Source of the DNA: Pseudomonas sp. PDM04
GTDB taxonomy: Bacteria; Pseudomonadota; Gammaproteobacteria; Pseudomonadales; Pseudomonadaceae
Length of the DNA stretch: 64,000 nt
Assembly (NCBI RefSeq): GCF_014851765.1
Contig: NZ_JACVAI010000005.1
Coordinates: forward strand, 1-64,000
Reading direction: 5' to 3'
A program made the translations under genes and the position numbers. Positions 1 through 8,280 of the stretch are shown piece by piece. The stretch's first letter is position 1; every line of letters starts with the position of its first letter. The notes below the pieces were generated by a model. The model ran no database searches. It had not been told where the DNA came from and saw nothing but the letters and a program-made list of their open reading frames with translations.

Positions 1-78
1 CCCGAACTCAGCAGTGAAACGATGCATCGCCGATGGTAGTGTGGGGTTTCCCCATGTGAGAGTAGGTCATCGTCAAGA
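1..78 (+). rRNA. rrf: 5S ribosomal RNA, 3' part (first tandem copy)
   Basis: The 3' two thirds of a 5S rRNA, cut by the window edge. Position 1 corresponds to position 225 of the complete copy that follows, and the two are identical through the GTCAAGATT 3' end. It is the distal part of an rRNA operon whose 16S and 23S genes would lie to the left. A terminator-like hairpin separates it from the second copy. Confidence 0.95.
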
Positions 79-90
79 TTAAATTCCGAA

Positions 91-124
91 ACCCCTATCT
101 GCGTATGCAGGTAGGGGTTTTGTT
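91..124 (+). terminator. Rho-independent terminator-like hairpin after first 5S
   Basis: Arms at 91-104 and 109-122 (AAACCCCTATCTGC against GCAGGTAGGGGTTT, one mismatch), a GTAT loop and a T-rich tail. Because a second 5S follows at once, it is either a leaky terminator or a processing hairpin between the tandem 5S genes. Confidence 0.8.
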
Positions 125-185
125 TTTAGTAGAAGTCATTCAATTTCGCTGGCACGTTGCTTCGTAACGGACCGGTCACAGAATT

Positions 186-302
186 TCTTGACGACCATAG
201 AGCATTGGAACCACCTGATCCCATCCCGAACTCAGCAGTGAAACGATGCATCGCCGATGGTAGTGTGGGGTTTCCCCATGTGAGAGTAGGTCATCGTCAA
301 GA
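186..302 (+). rRNA. rrf: 5S ribosomal RNA (second tandem copy)
   Basis: A complete 5S rRNA. Helix I pairs CTTGACGA (187-194) with TCGTCAAG (294-301), and the internal CCACCTGATCCCATCCCGAACTC-type core of gammaproteobacterial 5S is present. The mature ends are estimated from helix I. The duplicated 5S at the end of an rRNA operon is found in some Pseudomonas operons. Confidence 0.95.
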
Positions 303-311
303 TTGAATTCC

Positions 312-350
312 AAAACCCCTGTTTGCTAACGCAAACAGGGGTTTTGTCTT
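312..350 (+). terminator. Strong bidirectional terminator ending the rRNA operon
   Basis: A perfect 15-bp stem (312-326 with 331-345) closed by TAAC and flanked by A-runs and T-runs on both sides. It can therefore stop the rRNA operon on the plus strand and the convergent NRPS operon (ending at 399) on the minus strand. Confidence 0.9.
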
Positions 351-398
351 TTACGGGTCTGAAAAAATGGCGGTATGAAGTGCCGCCGAAGTCACGGG

Positions 399-866
399 CT
401 ACGCAAACCGTTTCAACACATTGTTCATCGCATCATCGGCAAACCCCTGTACGAAGGCCTGGAACCCCGGTAGAGCCTCGGCGCCGCCCTGCTCCGGCTC
501 GGCGATGATGGTCCAGGTCGCCCGGGACTGTTCTCCCTCCAGCGTTTCAACCGTCATCGCCGCCCACAGCCTGGCCACGCCCAAGGTGTTGTAGATCGTG
601 GTCCAGGTCATGTAATGCTCCTGGTCATCCCGCGAGTTGAGCTGTTCGACGACCAGGTTGCCATCCTTGAAGAACTTCTTGCGCAGGCACGAAATGCCTT
701 CGCCAGTCATCTCAATGTGCGATAGCGCCGGGATGAATTGATCGAAGCCGGCAAAGTTACCGACCAGCGCCCAGACTGAGGCAGCGTTTGCCGGGATCTC
801 CATTGACGACACGACGTGGCAGCCTTGAGGGTTCTGGATCAGGGTATCGGGTTGCAGGGTTTTCAT
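399..866 (-). CDS. mgoD: Polyketide cyclase/SRPBCC-like protein of the mgo/pvf signal cluster
   Basis: A 155-residue protein with the look of an SRPBCC (START/Bet v1-like) domain: a short N-terminal strand (VSSMEIPANAASVWALV), a helix (FDQFIPAL) and a C-terminal amphipathic helix ending NNVLKRFA. It is the last gene of a four-gene minus-strand operon, 22 bp behind the NRPS. Its position and family match MgoD/PvfD (polyketide cyclase/dehydrase-like) of the mangotoxin-generating operon and the Pseudomonas virulence factor operon. The start at 866 is preceded by GGAG at a suitable distance; an in-frame extension to 926 would overlap the NRPS gene. Its exact chemical role is not known to me, and an accessory or lipid-like ligand-binding role is possible. 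Confidence 0.85.
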   Translation of the reverse strand: MKTLQPDTLIQNPQGCHVVSSMEIPANAASVWALVGNFAGFDQFIPALSHIEMTGEGISCLRKKFFKDGNLVVEQLNSRDDQEHYMTWTTIYNTLGVARLWAAMTVETLEGEQSRATWTIIAEPEQGGAEALPGFQAFVQGFADDAMNNVLKRFA

Positions 867-888
867 GGTTTCGCTCCGCTTGGATGAA

Positions 889-3800
889 TCAGATGAAATT
901 GATTTCTTTGAGGTAGTCGCAGCCACGGCGCAGCAGCGCTGGGGATTTTTCCGGGTAATGAGTGCCCATCAGCCGCACACCGGCCTGGGCGTTGTCGTGG
1001 CCGATCATGGAGATGTCGCCGATATCCTCTTCGAAGCCGTTCAGGTAGAAGCCGAGCACGCCGAACAACGCGTTATCGCTGTCGACCCGGCCCAATTGCT
1101 GCTGCCAGTCGGCGACGCTGACCATGGAGAATTCCCGGCCGGCTTCGCGAAACGACGCGACGTAATCGTCCCAACTCAGCGGTTCGGGGTTATGCAGGTT
1201 GAACACCGCTTTTTCCGCGCAATAGCGGCTGGCATGAAAGGCGATGAAACGGGCGAGAAAATCCACGGGCATCAGGTCGAAATTCAAGGCGAACTCCGGC
1301 ACCTGACCTAGCTGGATCGAGCCCTTGAGCATCAGCATCAAGCGATTTTTATGCGGTTGGCAAACGCCGGTGAGGCTGTTGAAGCTGATATTGCCGGGAC
1401 GATAGACATTGACCAGAACGCCGCGCTCGCGTGCGCGCTCGAGGATCCGCTCGCCGACCCATTTCGACAGGTTGTAACCGTTCTTGATGTAAATCGGCGG
1501 GGTTTGCGCGGCAGGCATTTCGAGTACCCGGCCATCGGCGGAAAGGCTGCTGGAGGCCGACAGTGTCGAGACAAAATTGAAGATCTTTTTACTGCGCCCT
1601 TCGCACAGGCGCAGGCACTCGAAGATCGGCTCGACGTTATCCCGCACCAGCGAGCTGTAATCCAGCACGTGATTGACGTTCGCCGCGTTGTGCACCAGGG
1701 CACCGAACTCGCGATCCAGCCGCTCGTAAACGCGCGGCTCAAGTCCCAGAGAGGGCCGTGTGATATCTGCCGGGTAGACCCGCACCCGACTCAGGTCAAG
1801 GTGCTCCAGGCGGTTTTCCCGCAAGGCCTGAGTGAAACGCTCCGATGCCGTCCGTCCGCCGCCTTCGCGCACCAGACAAGCCACTTCACTTGCGCCCCAG
1901 GCCAGCAGGGCTTGGACGATGTGCACGCCGACAAAACTGTTGGCACCGGTCACGATCACCTTGTGCACATCGCCCATGCGGCTGTCTGGCAACGGCTGCA
2001 CTGAGAGATCGCGAAAGGCGTCGCCAAGCGCCTGTTCGCTCAATACCTCTTCGGTGCCGGAGCCGCGCACCAGCGTTGCCAGTTTTGCGATGGTCGGCAG
2101 TTCGATGAAGCGGTTGATCGAAATGCTGCGGCCGAAGGTTTCCCGCAGCTTCAACAGCATGCGTGACAGGAGGATCGAGTGGCCGCCCAGATTGAAGAAG
2201 CTTTCGTCGGTGGAGATGTCACGGGCGGGAAGCTCCAGCAATTCGGCCCAAATCTCCAGCAGCACGGCTTCATCCGCGCTGGCCGGCAAGCGCAGCGACG
2301 GGTTATCGCTGAGGCTCACCGGTATTTCCAGCAGTGCCTTGCGGTCAACCTTGCCGTTGCTGGCGAACGGCATGCCGGTCAGCTCGGTCCAGGCGCAGGG
2401 CTGCATGTAGTCCGGCAGTCGCTGGCTGGCATGGTTTTTCAACGCGTCGCGGGCAGCCCCGGGCCGGGTTTCCTGAGGCTGGGCGAGGAACGCCAGGATC
2501 CGCCGCTGACTGTCGATGACCACCGCGACCTGGCGGTACAGTTGGCTGTCGCGCAGGCAGCGTTCGATCTCTTCGGGCTCGACCCGGAATCCGCGAATTT
2601 TCACCTGATTGTCCCGGCGCCCGCACAACTCGATGCCGGCGTCCGTCCACTTCGCCATGTCACCAGTGCGATAGGCGCGCAGGGTCTGCCCGCCCGGCAG
2701 GTCCAGTTGCAGGTAGCGTTCGGCGGTCTGCTGCGTATTGTTGAGGTATCCCAGGCATACGCCCGGCCCGACGATGTACAGCTCACCAACGGTCTGTTCG
2801 GCCACTGGTTGCAGGTCCTCGTCGAGAATCAGCACCTGGCTATTGGCGATCGGCGCACCGAGCGAGCGATTGCTGTCGCCAGCGCGCAGTCGTCGGGCGG
2901 TGATCAGTACCGTGGCTTCGGTCGGACCGTAGAGGTTGTAGAGGTTGCCCTGCCGGGTGAGCTGTTCGATGACCCAGGGCTCGCAGACATCACCACCGGT
3001 CATCACGTGTGCCAGGCACTGCAGTTGCTCCAGGGGCAGAATGCTTAGCAGGGCCGGAGGCAAAAACCCATGGCTGAGCTGTTGATGACGGATCAGCTCC
3101 ACCAGTTGCAGAGGGTCACGCCGCTGGTCGTCGCTGGGCACGACCAGCCTGGCGCCTTGCAGCAGGGTCGGGAAGATGTCGATCAGCGAAGAGTCGAAAC
3201 TCAGCGACGAGAACTGCAACGCGCAGCTGTGTTCGGTCAGTTGCACATAGTCGGCGTACCACGCCGTGAAGTGCGCCAGATTCGCCTGACTGAGCAGCAC
3301 GCCCTTGGGCTGGCCGGTAGTGCCCGAGGTGTAGAGCGCCATGCACGGCGCCTCGAGAGCGGGGCGGCGACACATCAGCGGCTGGTCGAGGTCCACGTGT
3401 TCGAGGTCGAGCGCGCAGATGTCCAGGTTGGGCATCCGGTCTGCGAGCGGGTGCTGACCGTCATGCAACAACAGCACGGCGCCGGCGTCCGACAGAATGT
3501 ACTGCTGACGCTGCACGGGATGGCTCGGCTCCAACGGCAGGTACACCGCGCCGCAGCCGAGAATCGCCAGGATCCCTGCGTACAATGCGCTGCATTTGGA
3601 CAGGCAGATGCCGACCACCCAGGGCTGGTCGTGCGCCTCGAGCAATGGCTGCAGTCGCTGGGCAATGGCGCGGCTGCGCGCATGCAATTCGCCATAGCTC
3701 AGGGATGTGCCGGCGATGCAGAGTGCCGGCCTGCTGGCGGACTGGATCAACCGCTGCTCCAGACGCTCGATCATCGGGATCTGTGCGAGTTGCTGCAAGC

Positions 3801-4305
3801 GCTCGTCGGCGGTTGCGTTGAGCCGATGGACGTAGGCGAGGCGCTCCAGAAACAACAGGCTTTGCACGTGCTCGAAATGCACCGGGTCCGCCGGTTCGGC
3901 GCGCAAAAAATAGTCTGCATCCCGGGAGAAGCGACTGACCAGCAATGCGACATGGTCCACTATTTGCGCCATGGCTCGCCGGCGCAGTGCCTGGCCGTTG
4001 CCGGAGGGCTCGTCGGCCACCGGCAGGCGCGTCAGCTGCGTTGAGCCCAGCAGGCAAAGCAGGTCCAGGGGCGGAAGCCCGGAGGCGCCTACCACTCCGA
4101 GTCCCAGGCGTAGTGTCAGGCGCGGTGTAAGGCCCGGCAGTTCAAGCGCCAGGCTGGCGTCGTCGATCAGCAGATCGAAATTGCCTGCCGGTCGCAGGCC
4201 GGGGTCCTTCAGACATGTCAGTGAATGGCCGTGTTGTTCGAGCTCCAGCGCTACCTCGGTCAACGCCAGGCTGCGGCCAATGAGCAAAATGTCGAGACGT
4301 CTCAT
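889..4305 (-). CDS. mgoA: Stand-alone NRPS (adenylation, carrier, thioester reductase) of the mgo/pvf cluster
   Basis: A 1138-residue nonribosomal peptide synthetase with one module. After about 180 N-terminal residues of unclear fold comes an adenylation domain (about 180-660) with TSGTTGQPKG near 326-335, NLYGPTE near 457, YRTGD near 545 and NGKVDRKAL near 650. A carrier domain follows (FFNLGGHS, phosphopantetheine Ser near 710). A C-terminal NAD(P)-dependent reductase has the TGANSFVG loop near 786 and a YNLSK catalytic motif near 944. There is no condensation domain. This architecture fits MgoA/PvfC, which load an amino acid and release it reductively after the N-oxygenase has acted; the family makes leudiazen, valdiazen or pyrazine N-oxides. 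I cannot decide the loaded amino acid by eye. AGGAG precedes the ATG at 4305, 13 bp after the previous gene. Confidence 0.9.
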   Translation of the reverse strand: MRRLDILLIGRSLALTEVALELEQHGHSLTCLKDPGLRPAGNFDLLIDDASLALELPGLTPRLTLRLGLGVVGASGLPPLDLLCLLGSTQLTRLPVADEPSGNGQALRRRAMAQIVDHVALLVSRFSRDADYFLRAEPADPVHFEHVQSLLFLERLAYVHRLNATADERLQQLAQIPMIERLEQRLIQSASRPALCIAGTSLSYGELHARSRAIAQRLQPLLEAHDQPWVVGICLSKCSALYAGILAILGCGAVYLPLEPSHPVQRQQYILSDAGAVLLLHDGQHPLADRMPNLDICALDLEHVDLDQPLMCRRPALEAPCMALYTSGTTGQPKGVLLSQANLAHFTAWYADYVQLTEHSCALQFSSLSFDSSLIDIFPTLLQGARLVVPSDDQRRDPLQLVELIRHQQLSHGFLPPALLSILPLEQLQCLAHVMTGGDVCEPWVIEQLTRQGNLYNLYGPTEATVLITARRLRAGDSNRSLGAPIANSQVLILDEDLQPVAEQTVGELYIVGPGVCLGYLNNTQQTAERYLQLDLPGGQTLRAYRTGDMAKWTDAGIELCGRRDNQVKIRGFRVEPEEIERCLRDSQLYRQVAVVIDSQRRILAFLAQPQETRPGAARDALKNHASQRLPDYMQPCAWTELTGMPFASNGKVDRKALLEIPVSLSDNPSLRLPASADEAVLLEIWAELLELPARDISTDESFFNLGGHSILLSRMLLKLRETFGRSISINRFIELPTIAKLATLVRGSGTEEVLSEQALGDAFRDLSVQPLPDSRMGDVHKVIVTGANSFVGVHIVQALLAWGASEVACLVREGGGRTASERFTQALRENRLEHLDLSRVRVYPADITRPSLGLEPRVYERLDREFGALVHNAANVNHVLDYSSLVRDNVEPIFECLRLCEGRSKKIFNFVSTLSASSSLSADGRVLEMPAAQTPPIYIKNGYNLSKWVGERILERARERGVLVNVYRPGNISFNSLTGVCQPHKNRLMLMLKGSIQLGQVPEFALNFDLMPVDFLARFIAFHASRYCAEKAVFNLHNPEPLSWDDYVASFREAGREFSMVSVADWQQQLGRVDSDNALFGVLGFYLNGFEEDIGDISMIGHDNAQAGVRLMGTHYPEKSPALLRRGCDYLKEINFI

Positions 4306-4318
4306 GATGTGCTCCTCG

Positions 4319-5248
4319 TTAAACCAGGTAGTCGCTCAAGGCGGCTTGAACGCACGGCGCATCGAGCAATGAACTGTTGTGGAAAAAGCGCACGATGTTG
4401 GCGACCAGCGGGTGATGGCGGTTGATCGGGAAGGCCAGGCCGGAGACTTCGTGCTTGAGCGCCTGACGCGCGGTCTCGCTGATCCGCAAGGCGTCGATCA
4501 GGCGGAAGTCGAAGGATTTCTGGATGTCGTTGGTCAGGTAATGGCCGATGAACACCGGCAGGATCCGTGCGATGCACTGCCGGTCTTCCTCACTCGCGGT
4601 GTGCCAGTAAATGCGCACCAAGCGGGCCCAGAAGCCGGAGTGTCGGCCCTCGTCGAGCAAGTGATCGGCCATCAGTCCCTTGATCGATTGCTTGACGCTG
4701 TCGTCCTTGGCGAACGCTGCGACATCACCGGTCACGGTGTTCTCGGCGATGGCCACGCAGATCAGCTCCACGGCCGCGCGCAGAGGCTCCGGCGCCAGCG
4801 CGATCGCCGCCGGAATCGCCCGGCTCAGCTCGATTTCATTGGGCAGTTCGATGGGAGTGATGCCCGTCAAGGCGATGGTCTGCTGCAAGAAGTCCATCGC
4901 CACCAAGGCGTGGTAATCCTCGTCGACCACCACGGTCATGGCGTCGTAGCGACAGGCAAACGGGAACGGAACGGCAAAGCGATTCTTGGCGATGCTGCGG
5001 GCGGTTTTGTCGACGATCTCGGTTTCGAAAATCACCACATCGTTGATGAACTTGTAGAGCGTCTGCACCAGTGCGAAATCCCGTTGCTCCGGGCATTCGC
5101 GCACAAAGGTCTCACTGAGCACCAATGGCTGACGGCTGAGCGGGTAGATCAGTTTGTCGTCGTTCTCCAGCATGCGACGCGGGCGGGTACGGATGGTTGC
5201 GCGGCTTTCCCAGGCATCGGCGAAGGATTGATAGTCGGCGGCGTTCAT
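4319..5248 (-). CDS. mgoC: AurF-like diiron N-oxygenase of the mgo/pvf cluster
   Basis: A 309-residue protein resembling the p-aminobenzoate N-oxygenase (AurF/CmlI) family of ferritin-like diiron enzymes. Candidate metal ligands are visible as FETEI, EDYH, ENTVTGD and HLLDEGRH, in the order expected for the four-helix core. MgoC/PvfB homologues oxidise the amino group of a carrier-bound amino acid, leading to diazeniumdiolate or N-oxide products. The ATG overlaps the stop of the upstream gene (ATGA) and is preceded by a near-perfect GGAGGTG ribosome site, so the pair is translationally coupled. A longer frame reading up to 5299 has no better start. Confidence 0.88.
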   Translation of the reverse strand: MNAADYQSFADAWESRATIRTRPRRMLENDDKLIYPLSRQPLVLSETFVRECPEQRDFALVQTLYKFINDVVIFETEIVDKTARSIAKNRFAVPFPFACRYDAMTVVVDEDYHALVAMDFLQQTIALTGITPIELPNEIELSRAIPAAIALAPEPLRAAVELICVAIAENTVTGDVAAFAKDDSVKQSIKGLMADHLLDEGRHSGFWARLVRIYWHTASEEDRQCIARILPVFIGHYLTNDIQKSFDFRLIDALRISETARQALKHEVSGLAFPINRHHPLVANIVRFFHNSSLLDAPCVQAALSDYLV

Positions 5249-6021
5249 GCGTTCACCTCCGCCATCGGTTCGCCCATGCTCAGGCGCAGGCCGTCCCACA
5301 GGGCAATGCGGCTTTCCACGGCGGCAAGGGCGCTGGCATACACGTCTTCTTCCCGTTGCGGGTCGCCATCGACCAGCCGCGCCAGGAGTTTTTCCGCTGC
5401 CGGGCCGTGGTCTTCGGAGTCGACCTCGATATGCCGCTCCAGGTAATAGCGAAAGGTTGGCGCCTGGTCGATGCCGATGCCCCAGTCGTCAAGAATGCGC
5501 TGGAACATCTGCGGGATGACGCTCTCGCGACCGTGCAGGAATGCCGCCGCTACGCTGTGGCCTGGCGCGTGCAGGGCTGTGTGCAACGTGTGGCGCACGA
5601 ATTGTGCTGCAGCCGGCTCGATGTCCACGCTTCGTAACGCCACGTCGTAGCTCACGCCCTCCTGTTGCAGTGCCACGAAACGCTCGATGGCGGCCGTGCT
5701 GGCGCCCACTTCACGCATGGCGTCGAGGTACAACTCGAAATGACTGTAATGGCCTTGGGCCGGCCGATCATCGGACTCTTCGCCGAGCACTATCTCGTTG
5801 ATCAGCCGCGCAGCGTGTGGATCCTTCGGTGGCAGCCAGGGCAACTGAACGCAGGTCAGTTCCTGTTGCAGGCGTTTGGTCAGAGACATGAAGTCCCATA
5901 CGGCAAAAACATGGGACTCCATGAAACGTTGAAGTACCGAAAGAGAATGTATTTCAGAGAAGATAGGGTGCGAACTCAACTCTGTCTTTTTCTGAGCAAG
6001 ACGTTCTTTAATCGATTTCAT
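5245..6021 (-). CDS. mgoB: Haem-oxygenase-like protein, first gene of the mgo/pvf cluster
   Basis: A 258-residue all-helical protein resembling the haem-oxygenase-like (HDO-type) fold: early HVFAVWDFMSL, then GHYSHFELYLDAM, then ERHIEVDSEDHGP, which carry the His and Glu residues that bind metal in this superfamily. It heads the operon, as MgoB/PvfA does in known clusters. Its role there is less clear than that of the N-oxygenase and NRPS. ATG 6021 has AGG eleven bases upstream; a TTG at 6081 would add 20 residues and is less convincing. The low-GC region just upstream probably holds the operon promoter. Confidence 0.85.
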   Translation of the reverse strand: MKSIKERLAQKKTELSSHPIFSEIHSLSVLQRFMESHVFAVWDFMSLTKRLQQELTCVQLPWLPPKDPHAARLINEIVLGEESDDRPAQGHYSHFELYLDAMREVGASTAAIERFVALQQEGVSYDVALRSVDIEPAAAQFVRHTLHTALHAPGHSVAAAFLHGRESVIPQMFQRILDDWGIGIDQAPTFRYYLERHIEVDSEDHGPAAEKLLARLVDGDPQREEDVYASALAAVESRIALWDGLRLSMGEPMAEVNA

Positions 6022-6400
6022 GGCGAGCCTATTCGTCAATGTTTTGAATGAAGTGGAATCACTAAGTAACAGTTGCTGCAAGTTTTTGGCTGGCGAACGA
6101 GAACAGCAAACGCCTTACGGTGTCAGTGGCGTGCAGGGCACTGACTGGGCGCATTGCAACCAATACTGATGGGTGGCGGAGAAAAACTAATACACGGATT
6201 AGTGTCGGGCAAGTAGTTTCTTATTATTTTTAAGTTCAACTTTTTGGGGCGCGAAAAGTTGCACTAAAACTTGGTGAATAAGTTTTATTCGGGCGTAGTT
6301 GCTCCTTCCGGCTTATATAAGTCGAAATTGAAATAAAGAGTGAATGCCTCACTCGAGCAACTTTCTAAGGACGATATTTGGTCAGGTTTTTGAGGGGGGA
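6022..6400 (-). promoter_or_regulatory. AT-rich upstream region of the mgo/pvf operon with clustered dyads
   Basis: A 650-bp gap separates mgoB from the GntR gene, and I see no convincing gene in it. The part nearest mgoB is AT-rich and holds several inverted repeats: ACTAAT-N6-ATTAGT (6186-6203), AACTTTT-N9-AAAAGTT (6238-6260), AAAACTT-N7-AAGTTTT (6266-6286) and the palindrome CTTATATAAG (6312-6321). They are reasonable operator or promoter candidates for the operon, but no regulator can be assigned. From about 6400 to 6670 I see nothing recognisable. Confidence 0.45.
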
Positions 6401-6673
6401 AGATGGCCGGGATGCCAAGGCTTCCTTTTCCCGTGACAAGACTCCTTCCGTAGGTTCTTGATGGGGGGGACGGCGCCGCTCACGCGTCGCTTCGCCCCTT
6501 TGTATTTGGTTGGCAGTCCAAGAGTGAGCGTAAATCAAGGCAGCCGCTATCGCCGACGTGTCCTACCGTCAGCGCAGGGATTGAACTCAAGGGAAAATAA
6601 GGGCGAGTGCCATCGCAACAGGCACCTGCGGGCAGGCGATACCTGCTCGAACAGTCTGTCGTACGATTTGTTT

Positions 6674-7378
6674 CTAGGCTTTTCTACTTTGCGTCGTTGG
6701 ATTTTCGAGGTAGCGGGTGATGACATCGACGCCGCGATTGAGGTGGTGTCCGAGCAACTTGACCGTGCGCTCGATATCTCGGTCATGTGCCGCGTGCAGC
6801 AACGCCCGGTGATCGTCCTGGGACAGTTTGCCCAGGCCCATGGCTTCCAGGTTGAAACGCAGGAAGCGTTCTTCTTCGTTCAGGCCTTCTTCGATTAGTT
6901 TCAATAATCGATGATTGGGCGCCTTGCTGTAGAGCGTCATGTGAAACAGGCGGTTGAGCCGGCCGATCTCGGTGTAGTTGTGCTCTGTTTCCAGCTCGTC
7001 GATATAGTGGGCCGCCTGCTCGAAGTCCTCGGTAGTCAGCAGCGGAATCGACAGGCGCAGGGCTTCGGACTCCAGCAGGATACGCAGCGCATAGGTTTCG
7101 GCTGCATCCCCTTGAACCAGTGGCGCGACAACCGCGCCTTTGTGGGCGATGACATTGAGCAGCCCTTGGGCTTCCAGCTGGCGCAGCGCTTCTCGCACCG
7201 GCATGCGGCTGACGCCGAACAGATCAGCCAGGTCCTGCTGGCGAAGTGCTGTGCCACACGGGATACGACCGTCGAGGATGGCAGCGCGCAAGGTTTTCTC
7301 GATGACGGAACGGGCCACGTAGGCGGGAATCGGCCCGTTGACCCTGATGCTGTTGAGAGGGTTGGGTTTTTGTGTCAC
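6674..7378 (-). CDS. GntR-family (FCD subfamily) transcriptional regulator
   Basis: A 234-residue regulator. The N-terminal winged HTH contains LRQQDLADLFGVSRMPVREALRQL-type residues, and the C-terminal all-alpha FCD domain has the metal-binding histidine pattern (NRLFHMTL, DDHRALLHAAH, LLGHHLNRG). FCD regulators usually bind organic acids or amino-acid-related ligands; the ligand here is unknown. The GTG at 7378 was chosen because it lies downstream of the likely promoter and has CAGGG nine bases upstream; the in-frame TTG at 7447 falls in the -35 box. It stands alone between the mgo/pvf operon and lapG, so its target is not obvious and may include itself or the neighbouring operon. Confidence 0.85.
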   Translation of the reverse strand: MTQKPNPLNSIRVNGPIPAYVARSVIEKTLRAAILDGRIPCGTALRQQDLADLFGVSRMPVREALRQLEAQGLLNVIAHKGAVVAPLVQGDAAETYALRILLESEALRLSIPLLTTEDFEQAAHYIDELETEHNYTEIGRLNRLFHMTLYSKAPNHRLLKLIEEGLNEEERFLRFNLEAMGLGKLSQDDHRALLHAAHDRDIERTVKLLGHHLNRGVDVITRYLENPTTQSRKA

Positions 7379-7411
7379 TACAACGCACCCTGATGACTGA
7401 GAAATTGGATC

Positions 7412-7447
7412 CAAACTGACACTAGTGACTGCCCCGCAGGTTGTCAA
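7412..7447 (-). promoter_or_regulatory. Promoter and likely auto-operator of the GntR gene
   Basis: On the minus strand a perfect TTGACA (-35, 7442-7447) is followed after 17 bp by TAGTGT (-10, 7419-7424). The palindrome CACTAGTG (7420-7427), extended to near symmetry as GTCACTAGTGTC, sits directly on the -10 box. That is where an autorepressor of this family would bind. Confidence 0.5.
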
Positions 7448-7573
7448 ACGTGCAAGTTAAACAACGTGTACAAGAAGCTTAGCGCGCTCTTGGCGATCTC
7501 ATCGTGCCATTGTCTTTTAACCGGCTAACCTTCACCATCAATCGATTCCACCTGCCTACATGGATGCCTCGCA

Positions 7574-8266
7574 TTGGCGGTATGTTTCGCGACCCCCCGG
7601 ACATTACGCTGGCTATGCGGCGCGTTGCTGCTGGCCGGTTTCCTGTCGGGTGGCTTGCATGCCGACTGGGATTTTTCCCTGATCAGCCGCAAGGCGCAGG
7701 CATTGTACGGACCTTTGGGCGCGGGTCAGCAACGAATTGACGCCTGGCAGCAGCTGTTGGCCACCCAGAAGCAGGTCAGCGAGCAGGATAAGCTCAAGGT
7801 GGTCAACCTGTTCTTCAACCGGCAGATGCGTTACGAAGAGGACATCGACCTGTGGCACACGGTCGATTACTGGGAAACGCCGATCGAGGCCTTGTGGAAG
7901 GGCGCCGGGGATTGTGAAGACTATGCCATCGCAAAATATTTCAGCCTGCGCCACCTCGGCGTTCCCAGCGACAAGCTGCGCATCACCTACGTCAAGGCCT
8001 TGACCCTGAACCGCGCGCACATGGTGCTGACGTACTACGCCAGCCCCGATGCCGTGCCGTTGGTGCTCGACAGCCTGATCGACGCCATCAAACCTGCCAG
8101 CCAACGAACGGACCTGCTGCCCGTCTACGCTTTCAATGCCGAGGGGGTGTGGTTGCCGGGTGCCAAGGGCAATACGAGAGTCAGCGACACCAAACGCTTG
8201 TCCCGCTGGCAGGATGTTCTGAAGAAAATGCAGGCCGAAGGTTTTCCGGTCGAGCCGACTAATTAG
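7574..8266 (+). CDS. lapG: Periplasmic cysteine protease LapG, releases surface adhesin
   Basis: A transglutaminase-like cysteine protease of about 230 residues. The triad is readable as Cys in GDCEDYA (about 114), His in NRAHMVL (about 149) and Asp in VLDSL (about 166). A hydrophobic signal segment (WLCGALLLAGFLSGGLHA) precedes the mature part. LapG cuts the N-terminus of the giant adhesin LapA after a di-alanine site and is held inactive by LapD when c-di-GMP is high. lapD follows 14 bp downstream. The start is uncertain: this frame has no ATG, so TTG at 7574 is used. Confidence 0.92.
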   Translation: MAVCFATPRTLRWLCGALLLAGFLSGGLHADWDFSLISRKAQALYGPLGAGQQRIDAWQQLLATQKQVSEQDKLKVVNLFFNRQMRYEEDIDLWHTVDYWETPIEALWKGAGDCEDYAIAKYFSLRHLGVPSDKLRITYVKALTLNRAHMVLTYYASPDAVPLVLDSLIDAIKPASQRTDLLPVYAFNAEGVWLPGAKGNTRVSDTKRLSRWQDVLKKMQAEGFPVEPTN

Positions 8267-8280
8267 GAGCACGCGCTCAG

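Noticed and set aside
1..302. The duplicated 5S considered as an assembly duplication.
   Set aside because: The two spacers and terminator-like hairpins differ in sequence, so these are true tandem genes; tandem 5S genes occur in Pseudomonas rRNA operons.
6458..6898. A plus-strand frame starting in the gap upstream of mgoB and running antisense into the GntR gene.
   Set aside because: Its second half is the complement of the GntR FCD domain and its first half has no recognisable features or good ribosome site.
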